Shown one piece after another: positions 35,981-46,839 of a stretch of 64,000 bases of DNA. A model generated the notes under the pieces. The model was not told where the DNA came from. It searched no databases and worked only from the letters and a program-made list of their open reading frames with translations. A program made the position numbers and the translations under genes. Each line of letters begins with the position of its first letter. Within the stretch, counting starts at the first letter, position 1. This stretch comes from Paenibacillus sp. J45TS6 (GTDB lineage Bacteria > Bacillota > Bacilli > Paenibacillales > Paenibacillaceae), in the NCBI RefSeq assembly GCF_018403285.1, contig NZ_BOSJ01000012.1, forward strand, positions 62,001-126,000, in the 5' to 3' direction.

Positions 35981-37129
35981 TTACGCTCTATTACGCAGGC
36001 GTTTCAGGATGGTTCCAACTTTTTTTGCCGTATATTCCAAATCTTTTTTACTATTACCCAAACCAAAGCTAAATCGAATCGCTGAATCCATAATTTCTTT
36101 TGGCAAATTCATAGCTTCAAGGACATGAGAACGTTCAAGAGAACCAGATGTACAGGCCGAGCCGCTTGCCGCAGCAATTCCTTCTACATCCAAATTCATC
36201 AGCATCGTTTCTGTTTTCACTTCTGGAAAACTGACATTCACAATGTGGGATACCGTTTGCTGCGGATGTCCGTTTACAACGACCGCATTTTCTCCTGCTT
36301 CTTTTTGTAGCTCTTCAATAAAAAATTGACGCAGAGCCGCATCCTGAAGCATCCGTTCCTCCATCGTCTTCTCCAGGAGTTCCAGTGCTTTAGCAAAACC
36401 CACGATCCCCGCCATATTTTCTGTACCCGCACGGCGCTTGCGTTCCTGCAGCCCGCCATGGTTCATCGGCTCAAGCTTCATTCCTTTGCGCACATATAGC
36501 AGTCCGATTCCTTGAGGTCCGTTGATTTTGTGAGCGGAAAAACTCATCAAATCTACAGGCAGCTGATGCAGATGTATTGGAATAGATCCCAAAGCTTGAA
36601 CGGCATCCACATGGAAAGGAATGTCGTGAGCTTTTGCAATCCGGCCAATCTCCTCAATATTCTGGACCGTGCCTACTTCATTATTGACATACATGATGCT
36701 AATTAAAATCGTATCCGGTCTGATCGCTGCCTCTACGTCAGCTGTGTCGATCATTCCATAGGAATCAACAGGGAGATAAGTAACTTCATATCCTTGCTTT
36801 TCAAGTGATGCAAGGGCATGAAGCACTGCATGATGCTCAATTTGACTTGTGATGATATGTTTTCCTTTATGCTGCGCAGCAGCTGCTATACCAAAGATGG
36901 CTAAATTATCACTTTCTGTTCCGCCTGAAGTAAAAACAAGTTCGTCCGGAGAAGAGCCCAAATAAGCCGCCATCTTATCCCTAGCTTCACTTACGGAACG
37001 CTTGGCGGCACGCCCGAAAGCGTGCACGCTTGATGCGTTACCGAACTGGCCAGTCATTACCTCAAACATTGCAGAGGCAACTTCTGGATGCACAGGAGTA
37101 GATGCAGCATGATCCAAGTAGATATTCAC
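35981..37129 (-). CDS. iscS: Cysteine desulfurase (IscS/YrvO)
   Basis: A 382-residue PLP enzyme with YLDHAASTPVHPEV, the PLP lysine in SFSAHKINGPQG and the catalytic cysteine in SGSACTSGSLERSH. It releases sulfur from cysteine and, as YrvO, hands it to MnmA for 2-thiouridine in tRNA. GTG at 37129 is 7 bases from GGGGTGA and gives the usual N-terminus; an ATG at 37147 that overlaps the cymR stop as TAATG is an alternative. It is in one operon with cymR. Confidence 0.92.
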   Translation of the reverse strand: MNIYLDHAASTPVHPEVASAMFEVMTGQFGNASSVHAFGRAAKRSVSEARDKMAAYLGSSPDELVFTSGGTESDNLAIFGIAAAAQHKGKHIITSQIEHHAVLHALASLEKQGYEVTYLPVDSYGMIDTADVEAAIRPDTILISIMYVNNEVGTVQNIEEIGRIAKAHDIPFHVDAVQALGSIPIHLHQLPVDLMSFSAHKINGPQGIGLLYVRKGMKLEPMNHGGLQERKRRAGTENMAGIVGFAKALELLEKTMEERMLQDAALRQFFIEELQKEAGENAVVVNGHPQQTVSHIVNVSFPEVKTETMLMNLDVEGIAAASGSACTSGSLERSHVLEAMNLPKEIMDSAIRFSFGLGNSKKDLEYTAKKVGTILKRLRNRA

Positions 37130-37146
37130 TTTCTTTTCACCCCGCA

Positions 37147-37566
37147 TTAAATATAGAACATATAGTTATCCGCGTCGGATTTTTCTTTATACGATATGAG
37201 ATCTTGTAACGTAGTCGAATCGAGCACATCTGCAATACTGTTTCGGATGCGGATCCATAAATCACGTTTAGCGGGATCATCTTCTTCTGTAAAGTCAACC
37301 GGTGAGATCGGTCCTTCGAGTACACGTATTACGTCTCCTGCTGTAATCGTGTAAGGTTCACGAGCTAAAATATATCCGCCGTACGCACCGCGAATACTTT
37401 TTACGAGTCCCGCATTACGAAGAGGAGCTATCAGTTGCTCTAGATAATGTTCTGAAAGTTGATTTTTCTCTGCAATACTTTTCAGGGAAGTTGGTCCTTC
37501 GCCAAAACGACCAGAGAGTTCCATCATAATTGTTAATCCATAACGGCCTTTGGTTGATATTTTCAA
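37147..37566 (-). CDS. cymR: Rrf2-family cysteine metabolism repressor
   Basis: A 139-residue Rrf2 winged-helix regulator (MKISTKGRYGLTIMMEL, wing near RGAYGGY). It contains no cysteine, so it cannot hold an Fe-S cluster like IscR; this and the length fit CymR, which represses sulfur uptake genes with CysK as co-repressor. The start is TTG 37566 with GAGGTG 8 bases upstream. It heads cymR-iscS and is divergent from mnmA. Confidence 0.9.
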   Translation of the reverse strand: MKISTKGRYGLTIMMELSGRFGEGPTSLKSIAEKNQLSEHYLEQLIAPLRNAGLVKSIRGAYGGYILAREPYTITAGDVIRVLEGPISPVDFTEEDDPAKRDLWIRIRNSIADVLDSTTLQDLISYKEKSDADNYMFYI

Positions 37567-37795
37567 AGTAGGTACACCTCATTAATTTATAGTCATTTGT
37601 TTGTTATATCAGTAAAAGTCTCTTTGTCTTTTTCTATATTTCACCAATCCACTCTATTCCGATCATAACCCTTTGATAATGGTAACATAAGAATGCTGAA
37701 TATGGAAAATAAACCTTGACGATAATAGTAAAAATGTCCGTCCTGGAAGGACATAAATACAGCTTTTCCATTCTATCGTAAGTTAACCACGAATG

Positions 37796-37804
37796 TGTTA
37801 CAAT
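37796..37804 (+). promoter_or_regulatory. Candidate mnmA promoter
   Basis: Extended -10 TGTTACAAT about 40 bases upstream of the start; the -35 is weak. The 280-base cymR/mnmA gap also contains a small GTCC..GGAC hairpin near 37738. Confidence 0.45.
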
Positions 37805-37826
37805 AAAACGCGTAAAAACATTCTAA

Positions 37827-38975
<1,149 letters not shown>

Positions 38976-38993
38976 AACAGAATTCTAAAATAT

Positions 38994-39033
38994 AAGCCAT
39001 CCCTCATGTATTACCATGAAGGATGGCTTTTTT
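38994..39033. terminator. Terminator of mnmA
   Basis: AAGCCATCC and GGATGGCTT arms with TCATG/CATGA inside, then seven T. Confidence 0.88.
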
Positions 39034-39067
39034 CCTGCCTATAAGAAAAATCTTCTCCATCCATCCC

Positions 39068-39451
39068 TTAATGAATGAAGATGCCGACAACCCAAATTCC
39101 GATCCAAGCAGCGATAAGTCCGAGCGTAACCGAACTGATCACATACATGCAAGCCTTGCCTACCTTATTTGCAGTAATCAGCTGCATCGTCTCATATCCG
39201 AATGTGGAGAACGTGGTATACGCTCCGTAAAATCCAGTGCCAAGCACTGCCCACCATACAGAGGATAACAGCTCTGCTTTAGATAAACCGAACAATACAC
39301 CAAGCAAAAGCGATCCGCTGATATTAATAACCCATGTTCCCAAAGGAAATGGATACGGCGAATCATTGTGTACCCTTTTCATGATGTAACGTCCTAACGA
39401 GTATCTCATAATAGCTCCAGCAATCCCGCCCAATCCTGCTAACCAAATCAT
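39068..39451 (-). CDS. crcB: Fluoride channel subunit CrcB/Fluc
   Basis: A 127-residue four-helix protein with the family motifs GGIAGAIMRYSLGR, GTWVINISGSLLLG and GFYGAYTTFSTFGYE. Fluc dimers expel fluoride. It overlaps the upstream crcB copy by ATGA, so the two subunits are translationally coupled and may form a heterodimer with opposite topologies. Confidence 0.9.
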   Translation of the reverse strand: MIWLAGLGGIAGAIMRYSLGRYIMKRVHNDSPYPFPLGTWVINISGSLLLGVLFGLSKAELLSSVWWAVLGTGFYGAYTTFSTFGYETMQLITANKVGKACMYVISSVTLGLIAAWIGIWVVGIFIH

Positions 39452-39852
39452 CGCTTACTCTCCCTTGGATAGCGGGAGGAAGTCATCCGTTCCCCTGCTT
39501 TTATACCGATGAGGCTCATGAGCAGTCCAATAACAACACTGAGCAAAATATAGCTTACTGCCAGACCCACTTGACCATCCTGAAACAGATGAATACTATC
39601 TACTGAAAAAGTAGAGAAGGTAGTAAATGCACCCGTAAAGCCTGTACCGATAAGTAATCTCCATTCAGCAGAGATCTGCCACTTCGTAGGGGTAATGGTG
39701 AAAAACCACCCTAGAAAAAAACACCCTGCTAAATTGATCATTAGCACCGCTAGTGGAAAGTTAGAAGATGCAGGTTCCAGCCCTAACTGGACTCCATACC
39801 TAAGAACCGTGCCCAGAAAACCGCCTGCTCCTACATATATCAGTTCTCTCAT
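39448..39852 (-). CDS. crcB: Fluoride channel subunit CrcB/Fluc
   Basis: A 134-residue paralogue with GAGGFLGTVLRYGVQ, INLAGCFFLGWF and GFTGAFTTFSTFSVD. ATG 39852 has AGGAG about 12 bases upstream; a longer reading to 39897 lacks a site. It follows rarA by about 84 bases with no fluoride riboswitch core in between. Confidence 0.9.
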   Translation of the reverse strand: MRELIYVGAGGFLGTVLRYGVQLGLEPASSNFPLAVLMINLAGCFFLGWFFTITPTKWQISAEWRLLIGTGFTGAFTTFSTFSVDSIHLFQDGQVGLAVSYILLSVVIGLLMSLIGIKAGERMTSSRYPRESKR

Positions 39853-39936
39853 AACTCCGAAATTCTCCTCTGTACACATTGCTAGGGCTAGAACCAATAC
39901 AAATCTCTCTATGCCCGTCCTGATTTAATTCTATGG

Positions 39937-41256
39937 TCAACGCCCTTGATTACGTATACGCCTACGGTCCTGGTTAACCTTAATCTTCGCTTCATTCCCT
40001 TGTTCCGAAGCTTCATAGAAAACGTAATTACTAATTTCTTTAGGCAAGTACTGCTGCTCTACATAATGTCCCGGGAAATTATGCGGATATTGATAGCCGA
40101 CATGACCAAGCTGTACTGAACCTTTGTAATGACCATCTCTAAGATGTAAAGGAACATCGGCAGACTTCAGGTCCTCAATCGCATTCATCGCGCTTGAGAT
40201 CGCCGTATATACCCGGTTAGATTTTGGACTTTCCACGGCAAATAGTATAGCCTGCGCAATATTCAGCTTAGCTTCAGGCCAGCCGTTATTTCGGTAGGCA
40301 TCCAGTGCAGCAACAGCCTGTACCATTGCATTTGGACTAGCAAGTCCAATATCTTCACTGCTTGCCGCAATCAGTCTGCGGATAAATACCATCGGATCCA
40401 TACCGAGCTTTTCTACAGCATATAAAAACCAGAATAAGGCGGCATCACTTGATCCGCGGATACTTTTATGAAAGGCGGATAAAACGTCATACTGCGTTGA
40501 CTCGTCCGCTTTTACAATCGGCCGGCGTATCGATTCCTCCGCTACCGCAAGCGTAATATGCACCGTTCCGTCCTGCTGGGGAGGCGTAGTGAGCGCCGCC
40601 AGTTCAAGCGCATTCAGCGCTCTGCGAATATCCCCATTCGCCATCGTGGCAATATGAAGAAGTGCTTCATCATCGGCTGCAAGATCCATGAATCCAAGCC
40701 CTTTTTCTGAGTCCTGTAGTGCTCTTCTCATCGCTACTAATGAATGTTCCTTCGTTAAAGATTCCAGCTGAAACAAAGTCGAACGGCTGAGAAGGGCCCC
40801 ATTTACATAGTGAAAAGGATTTTCCGTTGTTGCACCGATAAAAATAATCGTCCCTTTCTCGACAGCAGGAAGAAGCGCATCCTGCCTTGAGCTGTTAAAA
40901 CGGTGAACTTCATCCAGAAACAGGATCGTCTTCGTTCCATACATCGCTTTATTATTGTGGGCTTGATCTATCACTTCGCGAACATCTTTAACCGTCGCAT
41001 CAACCGCATTAAGACGAACGAAATGTCCCTTTGTATGATGAGAAATAATGTGTGCAAGTGTTGTTTTTCCGCATCCAGGCGGTCCATACAGAAGAATGGA
41101 AGATACCTGGTCTGCTTCAATCGCTCGTCTTAGCAGCTTTCCCGGTCCTACGATATGTTCCTGACCAATATATTCATCTAGGTTCTGTGGCCGCATCCGG
41201 TCAGCAAGAAGCCTTGCTTTCGGCTCTGAATCCTGACTAAACGAGAATAAATCCAT
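39937..41256 (-). CDS. rarA: Replication-associated recombination protein A (AAA+ ATPase)
   Basis: The 439-residue AAA+ protein has Walker A GPPGCGKTT, Walker B LFLDEVHRFN, sensor 1 IGATTENP and the C-terminal tetramerisation region with the HGHVGYQYPHN-like ending of the RarA/MgsA family. It acts at stalled forks. ATG 41256 has AAAGGAAG upstream. Bacillus subtilis yrvN is in the same place. Confidence 0.94.
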   Translation of the reverse strand: MDLFSFSQDSEPKARLLADRMRPQNLDEYIGQEHIVGPGKLLRRAIEADQVSSILLYGPPGCGKTTLAHIISHHTKGHFVRLNAVDATVKDVREVIDQAHNNKAMYGTKTILFLDEVHRFNSSRQDALLPAVEKGTIIFIGATTENPFHYVNGALLSRSTLFQLESLTKEHSLVAMRRALQDSEKGLGFMDLAADDEALLHIATMANGDIRRALNALELAALTTPPQQDGTVHITLAVAEESIRRPIVKADESTQYDVLSAFHKSIRGSSDAALFWFLYAVEKLGMDPMVFIRRLIAASSEDIGLASPNAMVQAVAALDAYRNNGWPEAKLNIAQAILFAVESPKSNRVYTAISSAMNAIEDLKSADVPLHLRDGHYKGSVQLGHVGYQYPHNFPGHYVEQQYLPKEISNYVFYEASEQGNEAKIKVNQDRRRIRNQGR

Positions 41257-41304
41257 GATGCATTCACTTCCTTTACTTACTTAAGACCTTAAACACTCTA
41301 TCTT

Positions 41305-41496
41305 CTATGATAACATAGTGCCTTCTTGAACTTGTTCTTCTGGCAATACATATACGTTCTGAATGGGAACCGAGGGTCCATATTGTTTACGAATTACTTT
41401 TCTTGCCTCTATGGCAGTTCTGGCTTTTACAATCGTTTCCTTTGTTTGACCGCCTGCTTCTGTAATCACGACGTATCGTTTGGCGCCACATCTCAT
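41305..41496 (-). CDS. Small basic protein of unknown function
   Basis: A 63-residue protein, MRCGAKRYVVITEAGG then KARTAIEARKVIRKQYG, predicted as beta-alpha with a short tail. No family is recognised. An excellent GGAGGTG site 5 bases upstream of ATG 41496 argues for a real gene. It lies 48 bases upstream of rarA on the same strand. Confidence 0.65.
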   Translation of the reverse strand: MRCGAKRYVVITEAGGQTKETIVKARTAIEARKVIRKQYGPSVPIQNVYVLPEEQVQEGTMLS

Positions 41497-41608
41497 GAGA
41501 ACACCTCCATAACAAACTTATTTTCTAACATTCCAGTTCAGCCGCATGAAATCCTTTTTTATATGGTAATATTAGTTAATCTAAACAAAGTAAATGAGGG
41601 ATTCGTTT

Positions 41609-42130
41609 ATGAAAATTTCAAAATATTATCCGATCACCGCAGCCCTATCCATTAATATCATTTTATTAGGTCGTTTTTTTCTATCTTACCACTATGATAA
41701 AGAAATCCTCTTGTTAGAATACAGTGTCTGTTTTGTAATAACTATTACTCTTTTATCTATTTACTTTATGAGAAAATACCGTGACCAAAAAAACGATGTT
41801 TTGACAGTTCAGATGGTTGCGTCTGAGATGAGGAATTTTTGGCTAAATTTAGTCATATCCATTTTTGGATTAGCAACAAGTGCTATACAAATTTATTTTA
41901 CAGTCATCTATCATGACTCGATACCCTTGTTGAGAGAACTTGGATCAAAGTCACAAGAACACATTATTACTGATATCATATTCACCATATTACTCCACTC
42001 TTATTTACTTGTTCTATGGGCCTTAAATCTTATTCAGCTTTATTTTAACCAGCGGGAACTACAGCGTAAAAAGAAACAAGCTATACTGCCCCCACTCCAA
42101 GAATCGCGGGAGAACGAGTACAATGACTAA
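41609..42130 (+). CDS. Four-helix membrane protein of unknown function
   Basis: A 173-residue protein with four hydrophobic segments (near 10-27, 36-54, 80-100 and 130-152 of the chosen frame) and a charged C-terminal tail with KKKQ. No signature residues are recognised. ATG 41609 has GAGGG 9 bases upstream. Its base composition is more AT-rich than the neighbours, which may hint at later arrival. It stands alone before a terminator. Confidence 0.65.
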   Translation: MKISKYYPITAALSINIILLGRFFLSYHYDKEILLLEYSVCFVITITLLSIYFMRKYRDQKNDVLTVQMVASEMRNFWLNLVISIFGLATSAIQIYFTVIYHDSIPLLRELGSKSQEHIITDIIFTILLHSYLLVLWALNLIQLYFNQRELQRKKKQAILPPLQESRENEYND

Positions 42131-42160
42131 GAAAATCATTTCAACTTTAGCTCTAAACAA

Positions 42161-42223
42161 AAAAGCTGAGGGCAATGCATAGCTCTCATAAATGAGATTA
42201 TGATCTTCCCTCCAGCTTTTTTT
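42161..42223. terminator. Bidirectional terminator with an inner hairpin
   Basis: AAAAGCTGAGGG and CCCTCCAGCTTTT arms, with a CTCAT/ATGAG mini-hairpin in the loop, between convergent genes. Confidence 0.8.
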
Positions 42224-42250
42224 ATTAGTGACATTCAGGCACGAGGCAGC

Positions 42251-44419
42251 TTATTCGCTTGGCCAGCCATGTATTACCACTTCTTTTGCTTCTTGCTCCA
42301 CGTAAACGGGACGCTCACTGCCATTCATAAGCCACAACTCATGGAGTGCACGGGTACATCCTACATACAGCAGTTTCGCATCCCAAGAGCTGTTTCCATA
42401 GTGATCCTGGTCGGCGTCAGCTACAATCACTGCGTCGAATTCAAGCCCTTTTGATAAATACACAGGCAATACAGAGTAACCGCCCTCGTACTGCTTTTTC
42501 CCATCATCAATTAAATTCACTTCTACTCCAGCGCTTTTCAGCTCCTCGTATAATTCCTTTGCTTCATGAAGGGTACGTGTCACAATGGAAACCGTTCTGT
42601 ATTCCTTATCGATTAGATGCTGCATCGCCTTTTGGAGAGTATTCTTTCTTGAATCCTCTCCATACTCAATAAGTCTAACCCCGTCACCGCTCCGGAACAC
42701 CGGAACCGCTGTAATGCCGCTTTGTACCCCTTTTTCGAGAATGGTATTCGCAAACTCAATAATCTCCATTGTGGATCGGTAACTTCGAGTAAGCGCAAAG
42801 TAATCATTATGTTCTTCGGCAAAAAGTTGGCTCATCTCTTCCCACCGGTGAACTCCCCGGTATGCATGAATTCCTTGTGACAAATCGCCAAGAATCGTGA
42901 ACGAGTGACCCTTCACAAACAGATCCAATAATGCGATCTGAAACGGCGAGAAATCTTGTGCTTCATCGATAACAACATGATCAAAACGCTGTTCGCCTGA
43001 AATTTCATTGACGAGTACGTGTAAGTAAACCAATGCAGGAAGGTCCTCTTCTCGCACCACATTTTGCTTGAGATCAGCTGCCGTCGATTTCATTACCGAT
43101 TGCGGAATCTGCTTTCGTATTTCGTCTGGAATGACACTTCCGCCTTTAGCTACCTTAAATATATGTTTGTACAAAGTAAGAGGCTCATATTTGGGCCATT
43201 TATTTGCATATGCTTTTTCTCTTGCTGACGCTTTTTTCTTTCTCTCTTTCTGCACCGCTGCAGAAGGGGCCTTCTTCAGCTCCATCTCGATCCAGCGGTG
43301 GATCCGGGCCATCACCCGTTCTTTTCGCTTGGCAAGGGGATAAGGTTTATATTCCTCGTCAAACCATTTCATAATCTCTGCCCGCGGCAGCACCTTCCCA
43401 TCCCATGGAGAGAAATCCATATCAGGAACTGAGGTCATCTCCATCTGCTCTACACAGCTACGCAAGATGTCCATGAACTTCATTGAACCCTTAAACCTAC
43501 CCGGGACTTCATCCGTAATCTCAGGCAGTTCTCCTTCTCTCTCGAACCAATAATCCAGTGTCTCTGTCGCATCGGCAAGCCGTATATCAAGGTTCAGTAT
43601 TTGAAGAGCCCAGTCCGAAAATGTACTCTGCTGAATATCGCCGACACCCAGTTCAGGCAGTACATTAGAAATATAATCAAGGAACATATTACTCGGTGCA
43701 AATATGATCATTTTATCTGCAGATACTTGTTCTTTATACTGATACAGTAAAAAAGCAAGTCTATGCAAAGCAACGGTAGTTTTACCACTTCCCGCCACCC
43801 CTTGTATGATCAGCGCTGTATTCCGTGCTGCCCGAATGATCCGGTCCTGTTCAGCCTGAATCGTAGATACAATGTCACGCAGTTTATTATCTTTATTCTC
43901 ACCTAGTCGGTAAACGAGAAACTCATCCGATACAGCCGGCTGATCACTATCCCGATTATAGGTATCTGCCACACGTTCTAAAATTTGTTGTCTAATGACG
44001 ATATTTCGTTTTAGATATACAAGTCCTTCTACGACCCCTTCTGGAGATTCATACTCCGCAGGCCCTTCTCCCCCGGTAAAGGAATAAAAGAGACTAGCTA
44101 TAGGGGCACGCCAGTCGATTACGAGCGGCTGGTCTGTATAATCTTCCCGATCTACACCAACCTTGCCAATGTATAGCGGCTTCATCTTGTTTGTGCCTTG
44201 TTCTTCAAAATCAAGACGTCCGAAATAAGGCTCTTTTACAATTTTGGAAAGACGCTGACGGCGCTCTTCTCGTCCTGCTTCAAGCACTTGCTCTGTAAAG
44301 TCATGCCCTGTATACACAGGTATAGACTTAAACTTAGCGAGCTGCCGGTCTACTTCCTTCATTGTGTTTTTCAGCCTCTGTTCTTCTTCTTGATAGGCAC
44401 TTTGAAACGTTTCCTCCAT
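42251..44419 (-). CDS. helD: RNA polymerase recycling helicase HelD
   Basis: A 722-residue UvrD/Rep-like superfamily 1 helicase with an N-terminal coiled coil, Walker A GVAGSGKTTVALHR, the DEAQDFSPFQ box and SYRSTMEIIEFAN. This layout and length match Bacillus HelD (YvgS), which removes RNA polymerase stalled on DNA, rather than UvrD. It is transcribed alone. Confidence 0.9.
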   Translation of the reverse strand: MEETFQSAYQEEEQRLKNTMKEVDRQLAKFKSIPVYTGHDFTEQVLEAGREERRQRLSKIVKEPYFGRLDFEEQGTNKMKPLYIGKVGVDREDYTDQPLVIDWRAPIASLFYSFTGGEGPAEYESPEGVVEGLVYLKRNIVIRQQILERVADTYNRDSDQPAVSDEFLVYRLGENKDNKLRDIVSTIQAEQDRIIRAARNTALIIQGVAGSGKTTVALHRLAFLLYQYKEQVSADKMIIFAPSNMFLDYISNVLPELGVGDIQQSTFSDWALQILNLDIRLADATETLDYWFEREGELPEITDEVPGRFKGSMKFMDILRSCVEQMEMTSVPDMDFSPWDGKVLPRAEIMKWFDEEYKPYPLAKRKERVMARIHRWIEMELKKAPSAAVQKERKKKASAREKAYANKWPKYEPLTLYKHIFKVAKGGSVIPDEIRKQIPQSVMKSTAADLKQNVVREEDLPALVYLHVLVNEISGEQRFDHVVIDEAQDFSPFQIALLDLFVKGHSFTILGDLSQGIHAYRGVHRWEEMSQLFAEEHNDYFALTRSYRSTMEIIEFANTILEKGVQSGITAVPVFRSGDGVRLIEYGEDSRKNTLQKAMQHLIDKEYRTVSIVTRTLHEAKELYEELKSAGVEVNLIDDGKKQYEGGYSVLPVYLSKGLEFDAVIVADADQDHYGNSSWDAKLLYVGCTRALHELWLMNGSERPVYVEQEAKEVVIHGWPSE

Positions 44420-44547
44420 GTTCAGTTACCTCCTAAGAATTGTTTTTGCATTCGGACGTTTATCCGTACCGCAAAAGGAGTATCAATATAACACAATTGA
44501 TGGAAAAAAGCTATTCTGTTTACCTGTCCCTACATTGCATAAAGAAA

Positions 44548-44575
44548 GAAGCCTTGCCACTTAGGGCGAAGCTTC
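44548..44575 (-). terminator. Terminator after the purine permease gene
   Basis: GAAGC...GCTTC stem with inner GCC/GGC and a T-rich minus-strand tail (TTTCTTTATG). Confidence 0.6.
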
Positions 44576-44651
44576 CATTTACAAATTTCACAGCTTATTT
44601 ATTTTACAAGATTCAATTTCACAGCACCTTTATATGAGTTATGAAATTGAT

Positions 44652-45953
44652 TCACAAGAGTGCATAAATAATAAAGTTAAGTAAAAACAGGGCCGCAATT
44701 CCATACATGACTTTAGGTACTTCTTTTGCTTTTCCAGCAGCGATTTTGGCTACGGGGTATGCAATAAAACCGAAAGCCATCCCATCTACAATACTGTATG
44801 TGAATGGAATCATCACCATAATTAAAAATGCCGGAAAAGCTTCCGTGTATTCGGAAAAATCCATATCTTTCACGCTTTGTACCATAAGTCCACCGATTAC
44901 AATTAGAATTGGAGCAATTGCACTATCCGGAATCAGCGTAAGAACAGGAATGAAGAAAAAGGTAGCACAGAAAAGTATGGCAGTCGTAAACGATGTCAGT
45001 CCGGTTCTTCCCCCAGCAGCGATCCCTGCCGTTGTTTCCGCAGCAGCTACGACAGGACTGGTTCCGAAAATACCGGCAAACACATTCGTAATGGATAGAG
45101 CACGCAGACTCCCAGGGAATGTTTCAGGCCGGCCAATAATACTCGTGTGAGATGCAATGAGTCCAATGTTCTCGAAGACGACAATAAGCAATAGTAAAAA
45201 TACAGCAATCCAAAAAGATAACTGTACAAGTCCCCCAAATGACAACTCAGCGAAGAGCTGGCCATATTGCTGAAGAGGCTCTGCCGCCGACATCATTTGT
45301 GCAGGAAGTTCCGCCGCTCCCAGCAGATAAGCAAGGGCCGTTCCCGATACCATACTGATCAGTAGACCTCCAGGCACATTTCGAACAAATAAAACAAACG
45401 CGAGCAGTAAAGTTATACAGGCAGTCAGCACTCCTGGGTCATCAAAATGTCCGATCGTAACAAATGTCGTTTGATGTGCAACCACGATCCCGCTCTTCTG
45501 CAGTCCGATAAACGTAAGGAAGAGTCCAATCCCTACTGTAATTCCATGTTGCAGATTGTGCGGTATTGCCTCACTGATCACTTTATATAGACTCGTAAAA
45601 GCAACCACGGCAAACAAGATCCCAGTTACGGTAACTACTGCAAGCGCTTCTTGCCAGCTCAAATTCATAGAGTGAACAAGCGTGTACGTAAAAAATGCAT
45701 TAATCCCCATACCCGGAACGACAATAATAGGTGATTTACCGATGAAAGCCATCAGTAAACATCCTGCAATGGAAGTCAGAAGCGTACCTACCATTGCTGC
45801 CTGCAGCGGCATTCCCGCATCCGCCAGAATAGAAGCATTAACCATCACAATATACACAATGGCAAAATACGAGATGATTCCCGCGCCTATTTCTTTCTTC
45901 ACTACATCATCCTGCCTCATTCCCAGAGAACGAGTCCACCCATTTTGCTTCAT
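44652..45953 (-). CDS. NCS2/AzgA-type purine permease
   Basis: The 433-residue permease has about 12 hydrophobic stretches and GMGINAFFTYTLV, EAIPHNLQHGITVGIGLFL and GTSPVVAAAETTAGIAAGGRTG, which mark the AzgA branch (PbuG/PbuO, hypoxanthine/guanine/adenine). ATG 45953 has AGAGGAAC upstream. No purine riboswitch is present in the short upstream gap. Confidence 0.88.
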   Translation of the reverse strand: MKQNGWTRSLGMRQDDVVKKEIGAGIISYFAIVYIVMVNASILADAGMPLQAAMVGTLLTSIAGCLLMAFIGKSPIIVVPGMGINAFFTYTLVHSMNLSWQEALAVVTVTGILFAVVAFTSLYKVISEAIPHNLQHGITVGIGLFLTFIGLQKSGIVVAHQTTFVTIGHFDDPGVLTACITLLLAFVLFVRNVPGGLLISMVSGTALAYLLGAAELPAQMMSAAEPLQQYGQLFAELSFGGLVQLSFWIAVFLLLLIVVFENIGLIASHTSIIGRPETFPGSLRALSITNVFAGIFGTSPVVAAAETTAGIAAGGRTGLTSFTTAILFCATFFFIPVLTLIPDSAIAPILIVIGGLMVQSVKDMDFSEYTEAFPAFLIMVMIPFTYSIVDGMAFGFIAYPVAKIAAGKAKEVPKVMYGIAALFLLNFIIYALL

Positions 45954-46001
45954 GTTTATGTTCCTCTTTCCTTTCCTACATTCACCTATAGACATAGAAA
46001 A

Positions 46002-46031
46002 GCGTGAACACCAAGCGTTAAGTGTTCACGC
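46002..46031 (-). terminator. Terminator after tcdA
   Basis: GCGTGAACAC/GTGTTCACGC perfect 10-bp stem followed by TTTTC on the minus strand. Confidence 0.8.
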
Positions 46032-46064
46032 GGATAAATCTAGTTTGTACATAGTTCTCTTACA

Positions 46065-46817
46065 TTACACAGAAATGTCAGCGAGCAGATCGCGAATGGC
46101 TTCACTGACCATAATAAGCCCAACTACGGGAGGGACATAAGCATTGCTAGCCGGAGGCTGCTTTGCTTTACGAATTTCAGGTGCATTTTCGGGAACAATC
46201 TTTTCAGTCACATCTTGACGCGGCTTTATCGGTTGTTCGGTAGAGAAAACGACTTTAACTCCTTTTTTAATCCCTTCTTCTTTACGAAGCTTATTGCGTA
46301 TTACTCTTGCAATGGGATCCATTGATGTTTTGGAAATATCCGCAACCTCAAATTTGGTTGGATCCATTTTATTCGCTGCGCCCATACTAGAGATCATCGG
46401 AATACCTCTCTTACGGCATTCTTTAATCAGATGGATTTTGTAAATAATCGTATCGGACGCATCTAGTACATAATCCAGATCGTATTTAAAAAGTTCTTCA
46501 TAGGTTTCGTCCGTGTAGAACATATTTAGTGCGATTGCATCACATTCTGGATTGATGAGTTTTACCCGATCTACCATTAGATCCGCTTTTTTCTGACCAA
46601 TTGTTGTGGTCAGCGCGTGAATTTGACGATTAATATTCGTAATATCCACGACATCTTTATCGATCAGGATAATCCGTCCTACCCCAGATCTTGCCAGGGC
46701 TTCGACTGCCATAGAACCTACGCCCCCGATTCCAAGAACAGCTACTGTGCTGTTCTTGAGTTTGTCGAGGCCTTCTGCTCCGATGGCAAGTTCTGTTCTA
46801 GAAAATTGATGTAGCAT
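46065..46817 (-). CDS. tcdA: tRNA threonylcarbamoyladenosine dehydratase
   Basis: This 250-residue ThiF/MoeB-like protein has the ATP-binding GIGGVGSMAVEALARSGVG, NRQIHALTTTIGQKK and a MGAANKMDP stretch. TcdA cyclises t6A37 to ct6A in tRNAs. It follows aspS by 22 bases and is likely in the hisS-aspS transcript. ATG 46817 has AAGGGGG somewhat far upstream. Confidence 0.93.
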   Translation of the reverse strand: MLHQFSRTELAIGAEGLDKLKNSTVAVLGIGGVGSMAVEALARSGVGRIILIDKDVVDITNINRQIHALTTTIGQKKADLMVDRVKLINPECDAIALNMFYTDETYEELFKYDLDYVLDASDTIIYKIHLIKECRKRGIPMISSMGAANKMDPTKFEVADISKTSMDPIARVIRNKLRKEEGIKKGVKVVFSTEQPIKPRQDVTEKIVPENAPEIRKAKQPPASNAYVPPVVGLIMVSEAIRDLLADISV

Positions 46818-46839
46818 GGTGACTTTTTGTCCCCCTTAC

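Noticed and set aside
39853-39936. Fluoride riboswitch before crcB
   Set aside because: The conserved pseudoknot core is not present.
45954-46064. Purine riboswitch before the purine permease
   Set aside because: The gap is taken up by the tcdA terminator and is too short for an aptamer.
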